From: Drosophila persimilis
Lineage: Eukaryota; Arthropoda; Insecta; Diptera; Drosophilidae
Length of the DNA: 64,000 bases
Assembly (NCBI RefSeq): GCF_003286085.1
Contig: NW_020825322.1
Span: forward strand, 1,674,001 to 1,738,000
Direction of reading: 5' to 3'
The notes below the pieces were generated by a model. It was given only the letters and a program-made list of their open reading frames with translations. It had not been told where the DNA came from and searched no databases. Position numbers and translations under genes: made by a program. Shown one piece after another: positions 25,836 to 37,127 of this stretch (within the stretch, counting starts at the first letter, position 1; every line of letters starts with the position of its first letter).

Positions 25836-28800
25836 CTGTGGAAAGAAATACAACACGAAAATAGAATTCAGTTTGTAAAATAAAATGAAATTCCAAACAC
25901 AAATGCGACCATCAAAGCCATCATCAAATAGCAAATGGAAAACCTCTCTTCCTCGCCCTGGACTTTCCTTTTTTCCCCACAAAGCAAAGAAATTCATTCC
26001 CATGTGTGTTTGACAAGTTTTCGCTTGACTTTTCTCCATCGAACTGCTGCATTCTCCCTCTCTTTTTCCACACATCATCTCGTAAATCATTGGAAAGACG
26101 AAAAATATCGAAGGCACTGTGCCAAATGTGCCAATGTGTGCCAAATCCAAATCCGAATCCGAATCCGAATCCAAATGGGGCAAAAGTTAGGTGAAAATCA
26201 ACTCCCCATCCTATCAGTTGCCTTTCTCTTTCAGTTACCTTTCTCTCTCCCACTCTAGCTCCCTTTTTCTCCCATTTGCCCTGCCACGTAACCGTAAATG
26301 AAATCAATTTTGTTGTACTGCTAAAATTGCATGGATTGCACTTTGAGTGCTGGAAAATGGTGTACGAAATTCAATTTGCGCAGCACCCGCTCAGCCAGTG
26401 TTGGGTAAATTGCACACAATATTGTTGTAAGTGGGCTAAAAATGAATAGACCAGAAAATCGAAACACAATTGCTGTAGTTGAGTGCAATAATGTTTATGT
26501 CAGGGATCTTTTATGAAGCGATTCCTATACCTTTGGCTCGGCAGGATACAGAAGCATAAAGGATAATTTGACTTGTTTAACTATAAGGTCTGAGGAATGT
26601 AACCCTAAGCATCTTCCTCTGCTATTCTGTACTCGATTAAGTCCTTTCCACTTCTTTGAATTTGTGGAATGCAGCTCTTACAACTTCTTTGGTTTCCTTA
26701 AATATCTTTTCCTTCAAAACTGCAGCTTTCCTCATGTCCACCCAAACTTTTACTTCATAGATCCACAGATCCAAACACTCTGGCTTGCCAGCTAATCAAG
26801 TGTTGGGCAGCATTCAAGGGAAAGTGTTCGAGAAAGAATCTCGACTCCACTTACTTATCGTCTCGACTGCTTTTGGACTGTCATCTTCCCTTTGCCACCA
26901 GTGCAATTCATTTGATTTATCTACTCAGCCAGCTGCTTAGCTTGTTGCAAAATGCAACGGAGCTTGTTGCAATATGCTCTGTGGAAGGGAGGGGGAGATT
27001 GGATGGCTAGAGATATTGAAAGGGAGATCTATCCATCTGCACATTCTGGTCGGCCTTTGTTTGGTCCTAAGCTGGTCTCAGGGGCGCGGGCCGAGAGGAA
27101 CTCTGTTGTGTGTGGGAAGATCCCCCTAAACTCCGCCCATGACTGACATCAGCCTGTCCCCGTCGTCGCCCCTTCCCCTGCCTCACGACATGGTTGGCTA
27201 ATTTCTGGCTGAAAGCCAACTGCAGCAGCAGCCTCCTCCTCCTCCTCCTCAGGCCACAGTGCGGTTTTGTTTCTCGTACGATGCTGCACTTGCTGTTGCT
27301 GGTCGTGTTTATTTGTTGCATAGTTTTTTGTGGCTCCAAAGTGGCAACAAATGTCGCACTCAACAAAGGCAGTGCAACAGGCTGGGCGTGGTTCAAAGGG
27401 TGCCAAAGGTGCCCTTTTAAACCGATCCATGTCTTATTTTAAACAATTTGTATTCGAATTTTATAGGCCCATTAGTTGAGAGCTAATCTAGACCCCAAAT
27501 ACTGACAAAGTGTACCGATTCCATATTATTTGTACCCAGAAACCCCTTCAAGGAGTCCATTTCGGGTGAGAGACCACATCAGATTCTTCTAGTCTTCTGT
27601 GCTTAAAGCCATATGGCCACGGCGCTTTAAACATATTTTCCGCCTATAATTTTCTGCTTATAATCGATCAATTTCAACGCTTTCATAATTGCAAATTAGG
27701 CTGGAACGAGGCAAACACTCCATTTTCGTTCAAATTATTGCAGCAATTTGCAGCAGTTTGGAGAATATTAATTTATTCGTGCAACATTTTTCAATGGAAA
27801 TGTGTGGCACCATGGAATTGCTTTTAGCGCTGTCTGCGAGCCGTTAAGTGTTCACCAAAATTTTGAATTTGATTTAAACAAATGACCAGAGCACTGGCAA
27901 TTATTATTATTATGATTATTGCTCAGAGGCACATGGGGATCGTTGGGGCTTTAAGCGTTAGGGCTGTAAATTTGCGCCCCATTAAAAATTAGACGAAAAA
28001 CGATAAACCGCCAAACGTTTAGAACATTGTCAATGTCGTAAAGGCAACGGATTGCAAATGCTTAGAAATGGCTTAATGAAAATCCCCCTTTTGGGACCCA
28101 ATCTTTCAATGCCAAAAAGTATGCAAAAACGCAAGACCATTTTTTTTTTTTCGCAAAAATATTTTCCAATGCCAAATATTTCCAGAAGCGCAAAAACATT
28201 TACCAGATATTTGCAGAAATTCTGGTTATTGCCATATGCATGGGTGTACTCGTACGAGTATATCTATTCACCACAAAGGCCAAAAAGCCAAATGGCCAAA
28301 CAATTATTATTGTTATAATTCAGCTCGAAAAACAAGTAATTTTATATCCAAACATAAGCAAAAAAAAATTTACAGAAACTCATAAAATCGCATGCGAAAA
28401 GCCAGAGCCAAAATATTTATATTAATGATATGCATAAATACACGCCTCCTGTCTCGCCCTACCGACCTCCCGCCCCCCCCATGTAAATTGTTCTCTTTAG
28501 ATCGGGGCGGAATATACATATGTACATATTTCTAACGAGAAACGGGACGCAATCTAAACAAAATTGCTGTATGCAATAGAAACATGTTCCAGACATTGTT
28601 TAGATCTTTGGTTTTCGGCTTTGGTTTTCGGCTTTCAAATTTTCAGCCTTTCAGTTTCACGTCTCAACGCTTCGGGACTCTGGGACTGTGGCTGTGGCTG
28701 TTGCAGTGTTAGATGGATAAACTATGGCTACACTCAGCCATAAATTGTCCCGAACCAAGGTCATTTCCAACCCTGCCACGCTCTCCCCCACTCCACCGTC

Positions 28801-31127
28801 TCGTCTCCCACGCCCGATAAAGATTGATATAATTATATTCTGGGCGAGATTTATGCCTCTGTGAGTTATCAATCCAAAATGTAATTACGCTGAGAGATCT
28901 GATGTGAACTCGATGAACTTTATGGCAGGGAAATCACCTTCCTGTGCGGCGCCATCTGCTGGCAGTAAATGTGGAAATGTGTTAAGTTGTCGAAATTCCA
29001 GGGATTTTTCTTGGGTAAACTTTGGTTTAATACACTAATTGCATCTGGAACTATAAACAGTCGGCCTTATGTTTGATAGCTCAAAACAGAAATTGTTTGA
29101 AATTCTGTTAGTTCTTTGGAAATTGTAGTTTCCCTTGGCTGCTGGTAGATGGCGCCCAGTCTTTGATATTCTCTCCTCCGAGAGGCATCTAGTGTTGAAT
29201 GGGAAACCAATTTTCGTGCAGCAGAGTGTAATTTTATTTTGCATCTGTCATTGCCCCCATTTCGGACTTCTGCAGCGCTGGAAATCGATCAAGCAGCAGC
29301 AGTGGGCAGAGATTGAGATTGAGATCCATTCCAGGCACCGCCCGGGTTCCTGACAGCTAAATGAACACATTTCGCCTTCACCCCCTTCGCCCCACACTCG
29401 CCCCTACACACGGGTAAAGCCAGCCAATAAACAATAATAAACACACGCACATATCGAGCAGAAAGTTTTGAGTTCTTTTCCGAAAAACATATTCGATATT
29501 CACCGTGTTTCTTTTTTGATGATTTCCGCTTTCGCGCGAATATATACGAAACTTGTTCCGTTCGATGGAGGCCAAAGCAAGGCCCCGGAATGGATTGCGA
29601 ATGGTTATCGGTGGAACAGCTTGTGGCTGATGATATGGATATGGTTATGGTAATGGCATATCGGATAAAACTATGGCCTTGTTCCGACTATCTGCTAGAG
29701 CAGTTACACCAATTATTAAATCTTTAATTGATTGAAATTCGACTATTTGCTTGCCCTCGACTCACTGTACGACTTTCAGAAGTCCGATTCTGCCATGCTA
29801 CCTTTCAAACAAAGAACAAACTGAACGTTGATTGATCCTTTGTGTTCGATATAAAAATATCACAGCGATAGGTTTAATTTCTTAAATTTGTGTGGACAAA
29901 AATACATCGTTGGATAATCTTTCAACTATCCGTAACATCCCGTGGTATTCTCTGTGCCTTTAAAGACTCTACTTTATAGTTGCGAAACGCACTGTACATG
30001 CCACTGAAGCGCACATGTTTCGCTAAGCTGTTTTAAATGATATTATGGGCCTTATTTATTTATCCAGATATGATAATTGCTCTTGTTATATGCAATTAAT
30101 TGCCAGGCAATTGTAGGGCCATGTGATGCGAGTTCTTTGGAGGCAGAAATATATTTCAAAATGCGAATCCCAAGCAATTCCAATTACCGGCTCGATGGGT
30201 GGCCTGAACAACCCCTGAAGAAGTGCTGGGAAAGTAGTGCGAACTGGGGGAAACTCTTTCATTTCGCTGGGAAATCGTGTGGTGGGTGGCTTTTGTGTTT
30301 GGAAATCGCTTTGAAGTCCGCAGGTGGCAGCCGGAGCACCATTCAACGCCATCCAGCGCCATCAGCAGGAGCATATAAATGGAGAAATAGTGTAAATGCT
30401 TTCAACATAATCGAGTGTACAACGGGAAGTGCATTCGAAATCAAATACAAATAAATTCTTTATCTCATTCCGGTCTGTCGAAATTGCTGGACAAACAAAC
30501 AAGAATTTTTTTGGGAATTCTTTTGTGGCTTTTTTGAGTCTCGCAAATAGCGAAATTTCGATACGAAATCAAATTAAAACCGCGGAATAGTACGAAAGCT
30601 TTCATTTAGATTGTTTATCCATGGATCTGCCATGTTATACATTTTTCGGTGTATTTAGATATAGTATATAGATAAATATAGACAATAATGATTATGCCCT
30701 CTATGTCTCTATGCACAATCGACTCATTCGAAAGCGAATTGAAAGGTAAAACCAATCAGTAACAGCAGGGAATGAGTGCGGGTCGAATGCCAGGGTACCC
30801 TCGCAATGTGCTCCAAGATCTACCAAAGTATTACTGATCCTAAGCTTATAGTTCTTGGTTTCGGGAAGAGATTGACACATGACAAAACGATACCAAAATC
30901 ATTTAGATGGTACTGAAGATTTCATGATATTCCTTTGCAAAGATTTCAATCTCTTCCGGACTTCTCTCTAGAACTATATACAAAACCAATCATCTGGAAT
31001 AGATAATGATTTTTTTGACTGCAAATGGGAATACCTCGAATAGTAAGGGTATTATCGGATGTCTGCACCTCTCAGTAAACCCAAAGAAAAAAGAAAGCGA
31101 AAACTATAAAGAAACCAATCAACTTAC
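25836..31127. other. non-coding stretch, probably dunce intron
   Basis: No exon supported. An AATCCG hexamer array lies at about 26139-26176. A TAA|GTAAGT donor-like site on the minus strand near 26850 is preceded by an in-frame stop and was not accepted. A CTCCTC triplet run sits at about 27233-27250. Confidence 0.5.
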
Positions 31128-31185
31128 AGATGTCCACAATCTCCGAGGGTGCCTCCATTTCCATAGCATTCAAGATCTCCGGCAT
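31128..31185 (-). CDS. dnc: dunce alternative first coding exon
   Basis: Minus-strand coding segment of 58 bases: ATG at 31185, peptide MPEILNAMEMEAPSEIVDI, then T|GTAAGT. It is in phase 1, as are the exons at 24566 and 25428, so it can join the same shared exon and would read on as Cys-Phe-Asp if the gene is dunce. The acidic peptide matches my memory of an annotated dunce N-terminus, which I cannot check here. No good acceptor precedes the ATG, so the exon probably extends further 5' as untranslated leader. A TATAAAAA sequence lies about 25 bases upstream of the ATG but is too close to serve a normal leader. Confidence 0.62.
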
Positions 31186-34009
31186 GGTTGCACTATGTGG
31201 GGTTTTGTTTTTATATGACTGTCGTATTTGTATGTCTATGAAGCTTTTAGTCTCCAAATCCCCAGATTTATTCACTGGGCGAACATTTTTCCGCGCTACG
31301 GCCTGCAGTCGGACTGCATCGGCGAATGGCTAAAATTAGTTTTAGCCCAAACCAAAACAAAATCCAAAATAACAGCAACAAAAATCCAAAAAAATAAATG
31401 AGGAAAATTACACACAGGGACCGCACAGAGAGAGCCGCACCGAAAACTATCCATCAAGTTGTGACATAAGAAAAAATCACACATTTACATATGTACCTAT
31501 GGTATGTATATCTATACCGTACATATGGCAAATAAACTATAAACTAGGTAATTATATGGCGATGGACCGCACAATGTTGCACTTGTTTTTCCTCAGAAAT
31601 TCTCCATTGGAATCCGAATTTTCTTTCAACTTTACACTGGGACGCTCCATTCAGTTTCCATTCGATTCGGGACCAATTATTTGAGTAAATTTCACATTTA
31701 AGTGCAGCAAAAAATAATTAAATAAATACGATTACGATTACGAGTACGAGTACGAGTGTGTGTGTGTTTGTGTATATGGAGCAGATCTTTTGCATTTCCC
31801 GCTGGATGGCCTTTCGCATTTCCCGTTATTCGTTCACGTCTGTTTGCGTTGATGGCTGTCCGGTTAATGTTTTCTTTTACTTTCCATTTCGTGCTTTATC
31901 GTGGGGGCGGTCCCACCAATGAATCCAAAACTGTGCAACAATGTGCGCGATCTGCTCATGGAATTTTCTGTTAAAAGAGACAGAGAGAGAGCGAGAGCCG
32001 ATGTGTGGAAGCACTGCACGATCAGTTCGTTATCGCTTCGGTTCGGCCAGAAGCTTCGGCAGCTTTGTAGTGAGAGTAGGTGAGAAAAGCAGAAACAAGG
32101 TAAAGCACTTCCAGAGAGCATTGCATCCACGAAACTTGCGATCGTCACCAATCGGCGCAGTGACAGAGACAGAGAGAGAGAGAGTGGCCAGCTGTGATAA
32201 AGAAGAGCAGGGGATGCCTATGCCCATACCTTTGTATAGGTATTTCCCGAAAGAACACAAAAGGACACTGCGAAAATACTGTTTTATTGAATGATCCTGC
32301 AAGTGCCGAATTTCAGGGCTTTCCATACTTGTTACTGGTGATCTATTTCGATCTGAATATAATTACGAGTATAGGTTTACGTATAAGTTTGAGTTCTTTT
32401 ACCGTAGGAAAATCTGACTAGAAGAAAACTCATAATATATGCCACATCCCCCTGTATATACACGTACATATATAACATCTGAGAGCCGCATAGAACGGCG
32501 ACCTGGAGTAAGACAAGGGTAGCATGGCCTCTACATTATCGGAGCTGTCGTGCCCCCTTCTCAATCGAAATATTCAGTAAAACCATGCAAAGAGAGAGCC
32601 AAGCACAGACAGATAGAGAGAGAGCAATACATGAGCAAAGTTCTCCTGTTCGCATCACACAGATGCATCAGTGCAAGGTAGACTAATACGAAGGTATGGT
32701 CATCAGTGCTAGTGACCTCTCTTAGAGGTATTCGTGGAATACCCTTCTTATTATATTGTAAAGAGATTGTTGCCACTGTTTATACTCCTTGCAGGAGGGT
32801 CACACCATTAAGACTGGATTATTCCAAGCCCATAAGATATCACTAACCCTACTTATAAGATAACTGGTTAATACTTTGCACAGACCACAAAAATCATGTG
32901 AGACGGGTATTTGTCAAGGTACTTTTCTTGGTTTTGAAACATAATCCAGTCAAAAGTTACACATTGCCATACAAAATATGGAGTACAGTAGGTATTAGGT
33001 CGATCAGCCGTACCCTGCCAGACCGGGCCCATTAATCAGTCCTTCAACCCCATTTCCATTGGTATTTCCCCATAAATAATTTCCACATTAATAATTATGA
33101 TTGCCAATTAACTTGAACGCCTGCGGGCGTGTCCAGCCTCCGCCCCCACTCACACTAGGTGTCAAAATCGGTTTTCAGGAATCGCTTTTTGGTATCGCCC
33201 CGCATCGTGGCGTCGTGGCATCGTGGCATCCAGCAGGGCGAATGGAATTTAATAAATTCTCTTTAATACATTAGTGGCTTTTTCGATATTTAAAAACGAC
33301 CGTGCCCGGCCATTCGCATTGAAACAATTTGCGGCTTGTTTCCGACGCCACAGAAACAAAGTTAAAACAATCACACAAGCATGATCGACTCAATATAAAC
33401 TAATTGGAAAATGTTTCTGCCAGATACGTCACCGTTAAGGCAATGCGGTATACCCTGCAACGGGTGGAGTTGCTTGTTTTCCAAAGAGACTGCACGGCGG
33501 GTTGGGTAAGCTGAAGAGTATGCTCGGGAAAGGGCAAAAAAAGAGGGCTACTTACCTCTCAAATTCAGAGGATTTTAGGGCAAATAAAGTTAACTTTTCA
33601 TAGATTTTTTCTTTCTCGATTTCGAACATTTCATCCGACCTAAACGATCTTCATACTCGTAGATTGTTAAAGATTGTTAAATTTCAAGCAAAAACCTCAC
33701 TGAATACCGTCTTAACTATATTTATTTGCATACTTTTAGGATTTGAGAAAAATCAAACACTCCAGGGTATTGCCTCGTCGTGGACGACCACGATAAGTAG
33801 CCTCTCGCAATGCAAGCCAAAATAAATTACCATAATTTTTCACTATCAAGAAGAATACAAATTTTCGTTTTGTATAAAAACACACACAGTCGCAAGCAGA
33901 AAAACCGAATCAAAAATAGACAAGAACCAAAAAAAAAACATACAAAAATGCCACACAACAAAAACAGCTGGAGACAATAGAAAGAGAGGGAGAATCTGCC
34001 TGTACTCAC
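31186..34009. other. non-coding stretch, probably dunce intron
   Basis: No supported exon. A consensus GTAAGT donor on the minus strand near 33555 follows AT-rich DNA with stops in all frames. A CCCTGCAACGGGT motif near 33450 resembles short repeat debris common in Drosophila intergenic DNA, but is too short to call. Confidence 0.45.
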
Positions 34010-34660
34010 CGCAAAAAACAATAACAAAAAACAATATACATACATATATGTTTACGTATATGTATATGGAAGTGGCACGAAAAAAATTATTATTATATCC
34101 GTGGAAATTGATTGCTTTTTATGCATTTCAATTCACCAAGCAAATTGTATTTTTTACACACGACAAAAAACAAATATTATTCCTTTCTGGGGAGTAGTTT
34201 CCAAGGAGCTGTGGAGACTGGAGACTGGAGACAGACTGAAATTTCCTTCGTCACGCGGCGCTCTCTGCCAACCGATCGCTGGCCAACTGAACGAAATAGT
34301 AGTATTCCTAATCAGATTTTTGGACGGCAGTGCCAAAGCCCACTGACAGACGAACACGCGCGACCACGGGACTTATGGAGCCAAATGAAATAAAATTGTT
34401 ATTAAAAATAAATACACTTAGCCGGCGCGAATGGAAAAAACGTAAAAGATCGGCTAAAATTCTCTTCTGCCTCTTGTGGCAGTGGCTGGCTCTTGGCTGT
34501 TGCTGCAGCGACGACGACACCGAACGCGGTCGCGGACAGAGGCAGTGTGCAGAGGCAGCGCCCGAGGCAGCGGCGCACAGTCGAAGCACAGTCGGAAACC
34601 CCACTAGAGATGGCCACGGGCCGGATCTTCGAGGCAGGCTAAAGAACTTCACTCCAAAAT
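34010..34660 (-). promoter_or_regulatory. GC-rich block with splice donor, candidate non-coding 5' exon and promoter
   Basis: Bases 34180-34660 are GC-rich against AT-rich flanks. On the minus strand the block leads to a consensus donor (GCG|GTGAGT, exon end 34010). TCAGTT and TCAGTC initiator-like sequences occur near 34288 and 34237; I did not find a good downstream promoter element. An untranslated exon here could splice to the exon with acceptor at 24629, which also begins with untranslated bases. The assignment to dunce is by strand and position only. Confidence 0.35.
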
Positions 34661-35282
34661 CGGCACAAACTAAATTAACTATTCAGCCATGTCCGTATGT
34701 CTATTTGAGCTGAAATTACCAACTAGAACAGACTCATAAATATAGATATAACATATCTCTAGTACTATCTGCTTTGATCTGATCTGATCTTTGCCTGCTC
34801 TGCACGGGCACACGCACGAATCATTCGGTTTGTCCATCTCTGGAGAGGAGAAGAACCAGAAGAAGCAGCAGCAGCTGGCTTAGCATCGGGCACCGGCACT
34901 GGGCCAGACATCAGACCAGAACCAGCTAAAGATAAACAAAAGTTATGATTTGGAAATAAACCAAAAATTTTGGATGTTTCTCAATGAGCGCGCGCGCCGG
35001 TTTCCATTTGGTAATTTGGCGTTTTTTTTTTCCATTTCCCACTTTATTCCCATTTGGTTTATTTTTGGCTCCTACAGTCTTTGGAATTCCAACGATTCGG
35101 TGATGCGCCGACAGCCAGATGCGGAAGCAGCAGCAGCAGCTGGAGTGGGATACCATCTCTACTCCGTGGCTCTCGATCGAGAGGAGATCTCCTCCGCAAG
35201 AACCCAATCTCTCTCCTTTAGTTATTAAAGGCCTGGACTACACAAATCGATGGGTCTATAAACACTCTTATTGCTTCATTAA
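34661..35282. other. non-coding stretch between the dunce and receptor blocks
   Basis: No supported gene. Contains a GCAGCA run at about 34865-34880 and another at about 35125-35140. Short open frames are antisense to each other and end within repeats. Confidence 0.4.
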
Positions 35283-35747
35283 AAGTCATGGACTCGAAAC
35301 CGCAAGTCAATCCAAAACCATTCAGTAACCCATAACTTGTCCGATCGGTCGCTGAACCAAACTACCGGCCAAGAGGGAAAGCTACGTGATTTTTCATTTC
35401 CCATTAGCGAGATCATCAAACTGGCATTTGTTCCACCACAGCGCCAGAAAGAAGGAGAAGTGCTGGCGATATTTAAATCAGGAAAACTCACCGGCCACTT
35501 CATTGGCATTCGCGTCACGTACAACCGTGCAACCGTGCAACTGACTGACAGAAATCCAACCCTCAGCTCCATAATAGACCCACACTCTCACGAAGATGGG
35601 TACATATATGAGTGGGCGGAAGGAGAAGGATTTGGTATCCACGCGGACAAGACGGACCTCCGCCTCCCCCAAAGCGGCATCGGGAAACGTATCACTACCA
35701 GGATACAAGCATATCTCAATTTGTCGGGACATGATCAGACCATCTGA
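35283..35747 (+). CDS. hypothetical open frame, about 150 codons
   Basis: One plus-strand frame is open from 35283 to the stop at 35747 and reads like a non-repetitive, soluble protein (for example the segment GKLTGHFIGIRVTYNRATV and later GYIYEWAEGEGFGIH). It has no ATG near its left end. A separate ATG at 35288 in another frame opens MDSKPQVNPKPFSNP and then stops, so either a short intron or a frameshift would be needed to join them. I recognise no family. It could be an orphan gene, a decayed gene or a chance frame; the balanced composition is the main argument for it. Confidence 0.3.
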   Translation, partial: KSWTRNRKSIQNHSVTHNLSDRSLNQTTGQEGKLRDFSFPISEIIKLAFVPPQRQKEGEVLAIFKSGKLTGHFIGIRVTYNRATVQLTDRNPTLSSIIDPHSHEDGYIYEWAEGEGFGIHADKTDLRLPQSGIGKRITTRIQAYLNLSGHDQTI

Positions 35748-37127
35748 TTGTAAGAACCCCCAAACTTGACTCAAGACAGAAAAAAGGCCAAGATCAGAAC
35801 CAGCACCTCAACGGGGTGGGGTACCTTTTCCCTTCTTTTTTTTTTTGTGGCAGAAGCTAATCAATGTACTTCGACTACTTCTACTCTGTATTTCTACGGC
35901 CAACACTTCAAAACTTTGATAATTTCTTTGGTCCCACAAAAGAAATAAAAGCAATATTTCAAGAATCTAATGGTATTCCGGAAATCTCGAGCTACAGTCC
36001 TTTGTCGCATAGCTCCAGGATACAGCCAAAATATCGACCTTCTGTGAGCCCAAGACATTCAGCCCTGAGCCTCGTGAATAGTCTATCTGCTGTGTGTCAT
36101 CTGTCGTTGTGTGGCGCGTGTGGCAACTCATTCGTCCCTTCCGGATTTGAATGCTTAAATGAACTGTTTCCCTGGGCTCTGCTTTAAAGGCCGCCGTTGT
36201 TGCCGTCTGGTGTCGCTGTTTGCGGCTGTTTAATTGTCATTTCGTGTGCAGAAACTGAAATGCCAAATAAACACATATTGGATGTGACCGATTGATGCAT
36301 TTGTGAGCACTGGAGATGCCCACAGTAGAGCTGGTGGAAGGCAGATAAAGCAAGTTACATGCCAGGACTCTCTGCAAGGGCATACAAATGTACGATATAA
36401 TATGGGAGTTGAATATCCTATATCATGGAAATACAGGGAATAAATACGAGTCTTTCCGTTTCCAGCTGGAAGCCTTCCAGGTGTAACCATTTGAAGCTGT
36501 CTTTCGGGGAAAGAAGGTCTATTCCTGGAGCACATTCGAGTGTCTACTTTAGCCAGTCGCCACTGTCCTTAGTCCCTTTGCATTTGTAATGAGAACCTTG
36601 AATTGCCAACTGCATTTTGGAGGCTGCCAATTCGATTTGACGCAGCCCCGGCGACTGCTGTTGGCCAGAATGGCAATCGCTGCTGGTGCGTATCATTGTT
36701 AACTTGGCTAAATTATATAAGCCCATGTGCCCCCCACTTCAGGGCGCGTGTGTGTGCCTTAATTGCTGCCTCCATTTGGCCGCTGGCCTTTGGAAAATGA
36801 AATTTGCAAACGTTGCAGGGAAACCTTCCAAAATGAATTGTTCGCCGAAGTTCGCTCAACAATTTTCGCGCTATTCAGTGGTTGAAAACGAGATGACGCT
36901 GCACGTTTTCCAAATGCTGTTTATTTTCGGGCGCATTGTCACAGAACTCGAGTTTTTGAAGCGACCTCGAGGGAATAACTCCAGAGGCCTTTGGGAGTGT
37001 TCCATCAAGGCTATTCATAAAACTGAAGTACTACTACTATCAAGTGTATTCTTTCCTGATCAAAGCCGTCCCTTTTACACATGGAATTTGTTGAAAGGAA
37101 CCCAACCCAAAACATGTCGTGGCAGCT
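35748..37127. other. non-coding stretch, includes 3' region of the receptor gene
   Basis: No gene supported between 35748 and the receptor stop. A minus-strand AATAAA at 36920-36925 could be the receptor's poly(A) signal, about 200 bases beyond its stop codon. Confidence 0.4.

Noticed and set aside
26820-26900. Short minus-strand frame MTVQKQSRR with a GTAAGT site
   Set aside because: A stop codon lies directly before the donor-like site, so it cannot be a coding exon in that frame.
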